16,299 nt of DNA. It comes from CAZHRJ01 sp964534765. Its GTDB lineage: Bacteria > Lindowbacteria > 2-12-FULL-62-27. Shown here piece after piece: positions 6,801 through 13,672 of this stretch. A program made the position numbers and the translations under genes. Location of the stretch: positions 1 to 16,299 of the forward strand of contig CAZHRJ010000070.1 in assembly GCA_964534765.1 (NCBI GenBank), written 5' to 3'. Every line of letters begins with the position of its first letter. Positions within the stretch are counted from its first letter, which is position 1. Under the pieces are notes generated by a model. That model had not been told where the DNA came from, ran no database searches, and saw only the letters and a program-made list of their open reading frames with translations.

Positions 6801-8590
6801 TGATGCGGCTCCGCGTGCGCATTGCGAAAAAACGCGAAGACTCCGACATGGTCCTGACTTTGGCCCGATCGCACCGCGCCGCGTACGGCCCCAACCCCGA
6901 AATCGCCCTCGCCGCCGCTGACGCCGCCGTCAAACTCCGCCGGCCGCAGGAGGCGATCGGCGCGCTGGAGGGATTCGGCGCAAAGGACATCGACTCCGTT
7001 GTCCGCGCCAATTTCGATTTTTACCGGGCTGAGGCCCTCTCCCAGCTTGGAGATAGAAGCGCCGTCGAACTTTATAAACGTCTCATCGATTTCCCCGATG
7101 ATGAAATCCGCCTCGCCGCCCGGTTCCGATACGGCAACCATCTGATGGATCAAAAGGAATACGCCCGGGCGCGGGAGATCCTTGTATCCATTCTCGACGC
7201 GCCGAACGGGAAATCCGCGCCCTTTTTCCAGGAAGCCCTCATCAACGTCTTCGCCGCCGCCAAATCGGCCGGCGAACCCCCGGAAATCGCCCGGCTCTAC
7301 GATAAATTCAAAAAAAATATTTCCGGCCGCCAGAATCAGATTGCCGCCGCGGAATACAACCTATGGGCGCGCTTGGCCCTGAAGGACGACGACAAATCCC
7401 AGGACGCCATATACGACCTTCTGGCCATGGACGTCCCGGCGCGACGCCGAACGGAAGTCCTCCTGACGTCCGCGAAACTTCACGAATCGATGGACAATCC
7501 CGATCGCGCCGACGCCATCTACACGTCCATCCTGAACAATCGTGACGCCGGAGCCGATCTGCGGGAGCAGGCCGAATCCCGCAAGGTCAAACTCGCCGTC
7601 TCGCGTGGCGCGCGGGGGTTGCCGATCCTCGAAGAGTATCTGCAACGAGGCGCGACGGGCGAGTGGGCTTTACGCGCCGCCGATGCTCTCCTCGACGCCG
7701 CCGCGCAGGATAAACGTCACCTCGACGTCATCCGCATCGCCGATCTTATCGAACACACGCTCGGCATCTCCAAAAACGCCGCGCGCTACGTCTCGGCCCT
7801 TTCGCGGCTGGCCCTCTCGGACACCCACGCCGCCTTGGGGGATTTTCACAAGATCGCCGACGGCTCGTCCTCCGAGACGTTCTATGTCGCCTGGTCATCC
7901 TATCGAATCGCGCAAGACGCCGTCCCGAAAAAACTGTGGCTGGAGGCCCGGCCATATTTGCAGGCGGCATGGAAAGGACGTGAAAACTTGAGCGACGCGG
8001 CCGCCCGGACCGTCTACCATCAATTGACCCAAACGCTTTTTGAACTCGGCGACGACCGTGCCCTGAAAACATTTGCGGCCGATCCACTGCCGCCCGGCGT
8101 TTCCGCCGGCGCGCCAAATCTCCTGAAAGGCATCCTGGCCTTCCAGGCCGAAGATTACTCGGCGGCGAACCGGCATTTAAAACCCTTCGCTCCGACGTCC
8201 GATCAAATTCGAATGCTCTACGCGCGGTCCCTGGCCATCCATGGCGACACCGTCTCCGCCTATGATGAATACGACAAGCTCGCGGACGGAAACGGCCCGC
8301 TTGCCGGTACCGCCCAATTCCGCGCCGCCGACCTCTTAGAGTCGGCCGGCCGGGTCCCGGAGGGGCTGATCGCCTATTACAAAGTTTTGGCCATGCACGA
8401 ATCCGACACCCAGTCGGATCTGGCTGCTGAAGCGCTTTTCAGAATTTCCAGCCTCTATGCCAAAACCGGCAACTTGAAAAAATCCAAAGAGGCCGCGGCG
8501 GAGTTGCTTGCCAAATTCCCCAACAGCCCCGTCGCCCGTGAGGCGAGGGCGTTGGCGGTGGGAGAGAATATTCATGAACCAAACAACTGA
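3806..8590 (+). CDS. Giant exported tetratricopeptide-repeat protein
   Basis: The protein is about 1594 residues. A signal peptide (MNRMFQ, hydrophobic core, cleavage likely after VAA at residue 24) directs it to the periplasm. The rest is an almost continuous array of TPR-like helical hairpins. Clear units include AMHFYKKGEYDEAAQRFELI (33-52) and LLGESYYHLGKYADALGLYK (69-88), and the last begins ALFRISSLYAKTGNLKKSKE near the C-terminus. Several units resemble CpoB/YbgF-type repeats, a family that works with Tol-Pal and other envelope machines. No enzyme domain, lipobox or second membrane segment is seen. It sits directly upstream of a small membrane protein and the ExbB-ExbD-TonB genes, so it is a likely periplasmic scaffold or force-receiving partner of that motor. 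Its C-terminal codons overlap an alternative start of the next gene. TPR arrays are assigned by pattern; individual repeat boundaries are approximate. Confidence 0.9.
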   Translation: MNRMFQTLVLCAAVLWMTVGPVAADISRDFNTAMHFYKKGEYDEAAQRFELILSRSGAIARGDEVTFLLGESYYHLGKYADALGLYKRFAAEFPESKFATRASLSAGYASKKLGRFKDAIGFFSQVSEDPAAKGLEVESRLALADCFSQAGDARRAESILRDVLAMPKLPSDQRQDAGLALGFLLVRAGNLPDGRAELLRVAEKSGPRQAEALIALADLAYDEGKYQESIQWYEKIFAKGRSVSRETRAEALYGGAWAYIGMGETEKARALFSEVFEDKTAAAGLRSDAALQLAHLHRDKGNRQAADNMAKAAEQLAQESGRADRADEILLFRADSAFLQKNFDQAMVFLARISNKDYRVVRLTGRIFFETGRRLDAVDYFERAALAAPTHAALNLCLFDMALGLHSAGQFDTAVATLDRIKEPNDDLVPRLKPFLADALLAAGKSKDAAKLFGLLASESTDTRAGQRYRYFTALAHFQDKNYSKANKVLESFFETASKIKMDAATDTTAAAAMVLRADILAALGKNDEARDAYKRAITAAKQVDADALFLAYSHLIDFSAKYSGRNLIEYIDAFAADLGDVRAYAFIFDRLYAAENYKNLLRYANAMSGKFPSDAEIYGKTLFYKTLAHFKLRDIPAARDALDRLSRWLTDRPAPDLADDVDFWRARILQGSGESLNAKTAFRSYLDLHSSGKYAAEARFHLGVMAVEESRPDDAELEFGKLLSGKSLKDILSSPFLSDAQYNMASVRILQSRFLEAEVILEPLSALKSFKSDPAFLYKLGYVKVTLAKWPAAEQLYREVLAKPAAPPQTMDNSIYGLFSLLYRRERYGELESEFRRLAGRIRDPVISSKANFLMGMALFDAERFDEAGLYFEDISPSADTELLIESSLRRADCEYNLKRFKSALDRYTRIAETHAATGWGREAAYAAGLCKIKLGFAESALSGFERFLQQNPEDPLAIDVAMEAARLYQNRGDLDAAERKLDFLEKRKVERTVAEEMMRLRVRIAKKREDSDMVLTLARSHRAAYGPNPEIALAAADAAVKLRRPQEAIGALEGFGAKDIDSVVRANFDFYRAEALSQLGDRSAVELYKRLIDFPDDEIRLAARFRYGNHLMDQKEYARAREILVSILDAPNGKSAPFFQEALINVFAAAKSAGEPPEIARLYDKFKKNISGRQNQIAAAEYNLWARLALKDDDKSQDAIYDLLAMDVPARRRTEVLLTSAKLHESMDNPDRADAIYTSILNNRDAGADLREQAESRKVKLAVSRGARGLPILEEYLQRGATGEWALRAADALLDAAAQDKRHLDVIRIADLIEHTLGISKNAARYVSALSRLALSDTHAALGDFHKIADGSSSETFYVAWSSYRIAQDAVPKKLWLEARPYLQAAWKGRENLSDAAARTVYHQLTQTLFELGDDRALKTFAADPLPPGVSAGAPNLLKGILAFQAEDYSAANRHLKPFAPTSDQIRMLYARSLAIHGDTVSAYDEYDKLADGNGPLAGTAQFRAADLLESAGRVPEGLIAYYKVLAMHESDTQSDLAAEALFRISSLYAKTGNLKKSKEAAAELLAKFPNSPVAREARALAVGENIHEPNN

Positions 8591-8606
8591 AAGAGAGGTG
8601 GAGAAA

Positions 8607-8981
8607 ATGTTGAAGCGAATTTTTCTTGGGGCATTGACGGCCGTGTTGAGCGTCAGCCTGATCGTTTCGGGATTCGGGGAAATGGCCGCGGCCGTGGAGC
8701 GAACCGAACAGGCGACGGTCGTCGGAAAGGACAAATCCCAGCAGTCGGAGGAGCCGCCCACCGACGCGAAAACGCCGCGTGACGAATCCAAAATGAAGAA
8801 GGAATCGGCGCCGGCGGGACTCAAGTCCGACAATCCGGACATGGCGGCGGGAGAGAAAATGCAAAAACCCAGACAGGCGGAACGCGATCGGGACAAATCC
8901 AAAAATCCGGACAACGAGTCCGTTCTGAAATGGTTCGTCGGCATAATTCTTCTCGCAGGCCTTGCGGCGGCGTTGAAGTAG
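8607..8981 (+). CDS. Small membrane or exported protein with N- and C-terminal hydrophobic segments
   Basis: I do not recognise this 124-residue protein. It has a signal-like or membrane N-terminus (MLKRIFLGALTAVLSVSLIV, then a possible cleavage after MAAA). A highly charged middle of about 70 residues, rich in Lys, Asp, Glu, Gln, Ser and Pro and probably disordered, follows. The C-terminus is a hydrophobic segment WFVGIILLAGLAAALK ending in a single lysine. The charged linker could span part of the periplasm between two anchors or from one anchor to another protein. ATG 8607 is favoured by GAGAGG about 8 nt upstream; an in-frame ATG at 8574 (GGAGAG 7 nt upstream) would overlap the TPR gene and move the signal inwards. 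Lying between the TPR and ExbB genes, it may be an accessory subunit of the motor. Confidence 0.7.
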   Translation: MLKRIFLGALTAVLSVSLIVSGFGEMAAAVERTEQATVVGKDKSQQSEEPPTDAKTPRDESKMKKESAPAGLKSDNPDMAAGEKMQKPRQAERDRDKSKNPDNESVLKWFVGIILLAGLAAALK

Positions 8982-9012
8982 ATCACACAGAAAGGAAAGG
9001 AGTGTTCATCGA

Positions 9013-9591
9013 ATGAACGCCATGTGGGAATTGACCGCCAAAGGCGGATTTATGATGTGGCCGCTCTACGCGACCGCCATCGCTTGCTTGTTTATCATCG
9101 CCGAAAGGATTCAGGCGTTGTGGAGATTCAAACGCAGGGAGGCCGAGTTTTTGTACATGGTGCCGTCGCACGGCTTGCTCGAAGCCGCCAGACAATCGCC
9201 ATCCTTCGCGCCCGCCCGGGTGATCGTGGAAGGAGAGGAAGTCGAAGCCACGCTCGCGGAACTGGCGGAGGTGCTGGAAAGGGAAATCGGCCGCTTCCTC
9301 CACGCCCTCGCCGCCATCTACAAGGGAGCGCCCCTGATGGGACTGCTGGGGGCGACGCTGGGGATCATCAAGGTGTTTCACAAATTGTCCCAGCAGGGAT
9401 TGGAGCAGATGGAGTATTTCGCAGGGGGCATCTCGGAAGTCCTCATCACCACCGCCACGGGGCTTCTCATCGCCATTCCCGCCCTGTTCTTCGCGTTCTA
9501 CCTGAACGGTCTGCTCTCCCGGAAAATCAGCCAGTACGAAACGCTGTATCTCAAGGGAATGAAAAAGGGGAAAGCGAGGTCGGCCGCATGA
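9013..9591 (+). CDS. exbB: ExbB/TolQ/MotA-family proton channel subunit
   Basis: At 192 residues it is compact for the family. Three membrane segments fit: about 14-33, 97-123 and 138-165, with a short cytoplasmic helical loop between the first two. The second begins KGAPLMGLLGATLGII and the third contains GGISEVLITTATGLLIAIPA, the family signature. E142 and T147 align with E. coli ExbB E176 and T181. The threonine equivalent to E. coli T148 is replaced by A114, with T115 beside it. ExbB pentamers surround an ExbD dimer and use proton flow to drive TonB-like proteins. AAAGGAG ends 10 nt before the ATG. Its TGA overlaps the ATG of the ExbD gene. It could equally be named TolQ-like; the TonB-like gene downstream favours ExbB. 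Confidence 0.92.
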   Translation: MNAMWELTAKGGFMMWPLYATAIACLFIIAERIQALWRFKRREAEFLYMVPSHGLLEAARQSPSFAPARVIVEGEEVEATLAELAEVLEREIGRFLHALAAIYKGAPLMGLLGATLGIIKVFHKLSQQGLEQMEYFAGGISEVLITTATGLLIAIPALFFAFYLNGLLSRKISQYETLYLKGMKKGKARSAA

Positions 9592-10004
9592 ACGCGCGAC
9601 GCAAACAGCGGATGCTTCTGTCCGATCTCGATTTCGAAATCGTGCCCTTTGTTGACACGATCATCCTCCTGCTCATGTTCGTCGTCGTCACCACCAGTTT
9701 CCGCGGCCAGCCGGGCATCAAAGTCGACCTCCCGGCCGCCGCGTCGACTCCGGCGGAAATCCCTCAATACACAGAGGTCGCCATCACCCAGGACGGCAAA
9801 CTCTTCGTCGGCAACCGTGAAATCCCGGACATGAACGCCCTCGGCCGGATCCTTCAAGAACGCGCGGCCGCCTCGGCTTCCAAAATCCTCCTCGTGCGGG
9901 CGGATCGGTCAACCAGGCACGGGCTGGTCGTCGCCGTCATCGACGCCGCAAAACGCGCCGGTTTCGTCGAGGCCACCGTCGCCACGACAACCGCGCAAGG
10001 GTAG
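9588..10004 (+). CDS. exbD: ExbD/TolR-family motor subunit
   Basis: The 138-residue protein has the normal ExbD layout: a short cytoplasmic N-terminus, one membrane helix (about 19-39), and a periplasmic alpha/beta domain. The essential proton-carrying Asp is D23 in IVPFVDTIILLLMFVVV, matching E. coli ExbD D25. The periplasmic part contains GQPGIKVDLPAA and a later KILLVRADRSTRHGLVVAVI, the usual strand-helix pattern. Start is the ATG that overlaps the ExbB stop (ATGA), giving strict translational coupling and the family's normal length; a longer frame extends upstream within exbB but is out of keeping with the family. The TonB-like gene follows after 4 nt. Confidence 0.93.
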   Translation: MNARRKQRMLLSDLDFEIVPFVDTIILLLMFVVVTTSFRGQPGIKVDLPAAASTPAEIPQYTEVAITQDGKLFVGNREIPDMNALGRILQERAAASASKILLVRADRSTRHGLVVAVIDAAKRAGFVEATVATTTAQG

Positions 10005-10008
10005 CGCG

Positions 10009-11016
10009 TTGGATCCTCGTCGCTTGTATATCCGCTCGCCGCAGACGGGAAAACAATACCGCGCGGCGCGGGTTCTCGGAGCCGCGCTGGATATCCTCGG
10101 CCGATGGACTCGCGAGTATCTGTCGACCGAGCGGAACCGCCGCGACGCGCGCAGCGCCCTGATTTCCGTCGTCTCATTTCTTGTTTCCCTCTACATCGCA
10201 TCCCACGGCATGATTCACTCGTCCCGCCTGATTGACCGGACCGGCCGCGCCATCGCCGTCCGATTCATGCCCGCCCCGTCGAGCGCCGTGGCGGACATCG
10301 CCAAATCACGGATCGTCAAGGAACAACCGCGCACGATCGTCAAAGACCGGAAAGCCGCGCCGCCCAGCCGACCCGCCGGGCCTTCGCGATCTGCGCCCCA
10401 CCAGGCGCCACGCATGGCCGCGGCCGGGATTGGAACCCGGCCGGACTATTTCGGCGGCCGCGCCATTCTACCCCCGGCCAATAAAGACCTTCCCCTCTCG
10501 CGCGATTTGCCGGAAAAGTGGTCAGATCGTCCGAAGCCCTCTGCTCATTCCTCGGAACAGTCCATCTATGACCCCGGCCAAGTTGAAATGCCCGTCCCAA
10601 AAATCGGCGGCACTGTGCCGGCGGCGGAAAAAACACACGTCGTCTCGTTTGATGTGCCGTCTTCCCAAGCCGGTTCCAGAGGCTCAAAGGGCGCGGATTA
10701 CATCTCTCTTTCATCCGCGGACCTCCCCTCATCCATCGGCCGCCCCGATGGGACCGAACTCTCAACTCGCAGGTCCATTATCCGGTCGCCTCTGCCCGCC
10801 GTTCCTGATTGGTTTGAACGCAAAGGCCTCGACAGCGTCGTCACATTGCGGGTGACCGTCTCGGCCGCGGGCAAGGTCGAGTCGGCGGAGGTGGAGAAAA
10901 CCAGCGGTTTCAAGGAAATCGACGCCGACGCCCGTGACGCCGTTTTGCAGTGGGTTTTTGAGCCGACCGGATTTCGAGAGGCCATCGTCATCAAACTGAA
11001 TTACAAACTTCGCTGA
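10009..11016 (+). CDS. TonB-like energy transducer
   Basis: The 335-residue protein has a long basic cytoplasmic N-terminus (about 48 residues), one membrane helix (about 49-66, ALISVVSFLVSLYIASHG), a disordered periplasmic region rich in Pro, Ser, Arg and Lys, and a TonB C-terminal domain at about 255-335. The domain shows PDWFERKGL, LRVTVSAAGKVESAEVEKTS and DADARDAVLQWVFEPTGF, the expected beta-alpha-beta pattern. The first ATG (10211) lies after the membrane helix, so a TTG start at 10009, 4 nt after the ExbD stop and 6 nt after AAGGGT, is chosen. The histidine normally found near the start of the TonB helix is absent; the only candidate, H66, is at its periplasmic end. TonB proteins carry force from ExbB-ExbD to an outer-membrane partner; none is encoded here, which points to the TPR proteins or a distant gene. 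Confidence 0.82.
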   Translation: MDPRRLYIRSPQTGKQYRAARVLGAALDILGRWTREYLSTERNRRDARSALISVVSFLVSLYIASHGMIHSSRLIDRTGRAIAVRFMPAPSSAVADIAKSRIVKEQPRTIVKDRKAAPPSRPAGPSRSAPHQAPRMAAAGIGTRPDYFGGRAILPPANKDLPLSRDLPEKWSDRPKPSAHSSEQSIYDPGQVEMPVPKIGGTVPAAEKTHVVSFDVPSSQAGSRGSKGADYISLSSADLPSSIGRPDGTELSTRRSIIRSPLPAVPDWFERKGLDSVVTLRVTVSAAGKVESAEVEKTSGFKEIDADARDAVLQWVFEPTGFREAIVIKLNYKLR

Positions 11017-11025
11017 CGCCGTCCT

Positions 11026-13107
11026 ATGCGGATTCCAGCTTTCTGCCTTTCCCGGTTTTATAGTTTTTGCCCGGCGGCGTTCTACCTCCTCGCCGCCGGT
11101 TTTTTTGTCGTCATGACGGTCTCCGAATCCGCTGCGGGGCTTCTCTTCAGAGAAAATTTTGACACGCCGATCTCCAAAAACACGCAGGTCTTTGACGTCC
11201 GCTCGTCCGACCATCGAATCTCCAAAGGCAATCTCGTCCTGTCCTACACCAACACGCCCAACAGCCCGCCGAACGGCATTGAATGCACTCTGCCCGTTTC
11301 ACCCATCGACCCCGCCGAGCGTGAAATCACGCTGCATATGGGCGGAGGCGGCGCCGAAATGTCCAATTCCCTTTTTGTTTGTTACGCCCTCGCCCCGGGG
11401 TCCGGACTGGCTCTGCCGCCCTTCGGTTACGGCTCACTGGCAAACAGCCGCACCGGCGACCGCTCCGGATATATGATCCGGTTTCTCCGCCACGGAGACG
11501 GAACCAACGAAGTTCTTTTCTACAGAAACGACGCCGGCTGGGTCAACCTTCTCCATAATGAATGGCTCCCCGCCAACCCCGTCACAACCCTTCGCCGGGT
11601 CGTCATTCGCCACCGCAAAGACGGCGTCCACATCATCACGGCCGCCTTCGACACCGGCGTCATTTTTGAGAGGGCGTTCTCGTTTGAGGACAATCGCTAT
11701 CCGCCCGACAATATCCACCGTCGCCTCCAGATCATCGCCAAGGCTCATGCGGGCCTGCGCGCCAAACTCCAATTTCTCTCCGACACGTGGATCGTCACCG
11801 ACCGGTCCCGCCCCTCTCCATCGCCTGGTGTGGTGCGTCGGAAGACGCCTCCCCCCAAGCCGCTTTGGAAACCGTGGCCGCTGTCCCGTAAACGGGATGC
11901 CGTAAAGGAAATGGACCGGGCATGGCAGGCATATCGAGAAAACGATACGAATCAGGCCCGCGCCGGATGCCTGCGCGTTCTTGCCCAGGATCGCAACAAT
12001 GCCGACGCCATCGACCTCCTGGGTCTTCTTGAGATGTCCCAACTCAAATTGTCGGACGCGCACCTGCATATTCGGCAGGCCCTGAACCTTCGGATGAAAA
12101 AATACGCGCCGGAGCATCCCAAAGTGGCGCAGAGTTTATATCATTTGGGAGAACTCTATTCCTGGAAAGACGCCGCCCAAGCGGAGAGTTTTTTCAAAGA
12201 GTCTCTGGCCGTACGGGAAAAAATTTTCGGCCGCGATCATTGGGAGCTGATTGAAAGTTTGAACGGCCTCGCCCAGCTCCATCAACAGTGGGACAGGCAT
12301 GACGCCGCCGAACGGCTTCTTAGACGCGCCCTCGCCATCGCGCAAGATTCGTATGGCCCGGAGCATCCGGCCACGGCGGCCGAACTGATTCATCTGGCGC
12401 GCCTGTCTGACGACAGGGGCAGAAAATCGGAGGCGGAACCATTATACCTTCGCGCCCTGTCGATCATGGAAAAGGCCGCCGGTCCCGACGACCCGCAGGT
12501 AGTTTCCATCCTGCACTTTTTGGAGGCGCTCTATCAGAAAGAGAAACGGGACGGCGAACTCGAGCCGATTTACAGACGCCTGGCCGCCGTATCCGAAAAA
12601 ACGATGGGACCCAATCATCCCGAAGTGGCCCGCCGCCTCCTCAATTTGGGAATGCTCTACAGTTCCAGCAATCCCGATGAGGCTGAACGCTTGATCAGGC
12701 GCGCGTTGGAGATTACGGAGAAATCCCAGGGTCTGGATCATCCCTTTATGGCCGCGGGTCTCTATAATTTGGCCCAGCTTCGTCACGTCCGGGGTGACCG
12801 CGAGGAGGCCGAACGCCTCTACAAACGGGCGCTGGCCATCCGGGAAAAAGAACTCGACCCCGCGCCTCTGAAATTGTCAAACCTCATCGAGCGATTGGCC
12901 ACCCTCTATCTTGATCAAAGTCGCTACAGTGACGCCGAACCGCTTCTCGTGCGCGCCCTTGAACTGAAAGAAAAGGCGCTGGGACTCAACGACCCCAAAC
13001 TCGAATCTATCGTCAAGAATCTCGCTTTCGTCTACAAACAATTGGGACGCGCCGCCGAGGCCGAGTATTTCAAGGATCGCTTGAAGGCGATCAAGAAAGG
13101 CGAATAA
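11026..13107 (+). CDS. Exported protein: beta-rich N-terminal domain plus kinesin-light-chain-like TPR array
   Basis: The 693-residue protein begins with a long signal sequence (hydrophobic about 17-32, cleavage near SAAG at 35-38). Residues about 39-265 start LLFRENFDTPISKNTQVFDV and are rich in beta strands with an aromatic, concanavalin-like (LamG-type) flavour such as SGYMIRFLRHGDG, RVVIRHRKDGVHIITAAFD and TWIVTD. This assignment is tentative. A proline-rich linker leads to a TPR array from about 295 to the end, with 42-residue repeats of the kinesin-light-chain type (HPxVAxxLxxLxxLY, then EAExLxxRALxIxEK). Such arrays bind peptides or other proteins. No Shine-Dalgarno is evident before the ATG, which lies 9 nt after the TonB-like stop, so translation is probably coupled. 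It ends the FecR-TPR-ExbBD-TonB run and may be a second periplasmic or outer-face partner. Confidence 0.82.
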   Translation: MRIPAFCLSRFYSFCPAAFYLLAAGFFVVMTVSESAAGLLFRENFDTPISKNTQVFDVRSSDHRISKGNLVLSYTNTPNSPPNGIECTLPVSPIDPAEREITLHMGGGGAEMSNSLFVCYALAPGSGLALPPFGYGSLANSRTGDRSGYMIRFLRHGDGTNEVLFYRNDAGWVNLLHNEWLPANPVTTLRRVVIRHRKDGVHIITAAFDTGVIFERAFSFEDNRYPPDNIHRRLQIIAKAHAGLRAKLQFLSDTWIVTDRSRPSPSPGVVRRKTPPPKPLWKPWPLSRKRDAVKEMDRAWQAYRENDTNQARAGCLRVLAQDRNNADAIDLLGLLEMSQLKLSDAHLHIRQALNLRMKKYAPEHPKVAQSLYHLGELYSWKDAAQAESFFKESLAVREKIFGRDHWELIESLNGLAQLHQQWDRHDAAERLLRRALAIAQDSYGPEHPATAAELIHLARLSDDRGRKSEAEPLYLRALSIMEKAAGPDDPQVVSILHFLEALYQKEKRDGELEPIYRRLAAVSEKTMGPNHPEVARRLLNLGMLYSSSNPDEAERLIRRALEITEKSQGLDHPFMAAGLYNLAQLRHVRGDREEAERLYKRALAIREKELDPAPLKLSNLIERLATLYLDQSRYSDAEPLLVRALELKEKALGLNDPKLESIVKNLAFVYKQLGRAAEAEYFKDRLKAIKKGE

Positions 13108-13110
13108 CGC

Positions 13111-13359
13111 GTGAGACACATCCACATCATGGCGGTTTTGACCGCCGTCCGGAAAATCCTCCGGCGCGTCTTGGGGTTCGTTCTTGTCATGGTGGGCGTT
13201 GTGATGAGCGTTCCGGTTCTCGTCCCAGGCTGGGGACTGCCGTTTATCGTCACCGGTCTCGCCATTCTCGCGCCGGAATATCCATGGGCCAACCGTCTCC
13301 ATCGCAAGGCCGATGATCTATATCACCGGATGCTGGCCAGGATCAAATCCCGTACTTGA
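13111..13359 (+). CDS. Small PGPGW-type membrane protein
   Basis: The 82-residue protein starts at GTG 13111, 3 nt after the TPR stop, with AAGAAAGG 10 nt upstream; an internal ATG at 13129 is an alternative. A basic N-terminus precedes two hydrophobic segments (about 20-37 and 43-56) joined by a tight PGWGLP turn, then APEYPWANRL and a basic amphipathic tail. This is the pattern of the family named for its PGPGW motif (Pfam PF09656). The family's function is unknown; members are small inner-membrane proteins with both ends probably cytoplasmic. The first part of the family motif is VPGW here rather than PGPGW. It begins a set of small membrane genes after the TonB-linked run. Confidence 0.72.
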   Translation: MRHIHIMAVLTAVRKILRRVLGFVLVMVGVVMSVPVLVPGWGLPFIVTGLAILAPEYPWANRLHRKADDLYHRMLARIKSRT

Positions 13360-13405
13360 TGCCGACCCCGTTCCAAGTTGCGCTAAATTTGATACAAAAA
13401 TTCCG

Positions 13406-13672
13406 ATGGAGATGATGTCAAAGAAACAGAAACTGGAGATCGATGCGAAGCTGCGGAAAACACTGTCGATCTCGCCCGAAATGACGATCCGCCAAGTTTT
13501 GTCCATTTGGCCGGAGACATGGGTGGTGTTTGACCGTCACTCCCTACCGGACGACGTCTGGCTGGACGCCGACGTCCCCGCGCCTCCCGACCTGCGTCTT
13601 TCCATCTTTGCGAGGACGCATGGCGTCAGAACGCCCGATCTCATAATGGAACTTCAGGGGGTTGCGCGATGA
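13406..13672 (+). CDS. DUF1858-like small soluble protein lacking the family cysteines
   Basis: The 88-residue protein has no membrane segment. ISPEMTIRQVLSIWPETW followed by VVFDRHSLPDD resembles the DUF1858 pattern (I-x-x-x-M-T-I-x-x-V-L-x-x-x-P-x-x-x-x-V-F), and the end, LSIFARTHGVRTPDLIMEL, matches that family's closing helix pair. In typical DUF1858 proteins a CxxC-type pair sits after the first motif and may bind a metal or take part in redox chemistry; here that place is polar and acidic with no cysteine at all. Several in-frame ATGs (13406, 13412, 13415) compete; none has a good ribosome-binding site, though GGAG precedes 13415 closely. Its TGA overlaps the start of the DoxX-type gene, so the two are likely made together. 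Family assignment is by pattern only. Confidence 0.62.
   Translation: MEMMSKKQKLEIDAKLRKTLSISPEMTIRQVLSIWPETWVVFDRHSLPDDVWLDADVPAPPDLRLSIFARTHGVRTPDLIMELQGVAR

Noticed and set aside
6353..7153. 266-codon open frame on the minus strand
   Set aside because: Antisense to the giant TPR gene, with no ribosome-binding site or recognisable motif; same codon-bias explanation.
9024..9587. Long upstream extension of the ExbD frame
   Set aside because: It is the out-of-frame shadow of exbB; the ATG at 9588 gives the normal ExbD length and an ATGA overlap.
13313..13405. Longer N-terminus for the DUF1858-like protein starting at ATG 13313
   Set aside because: It overlaps the PGPGW-type gene by 47 nt, has no ribosome-binding site, and adds residues without family resemblance.
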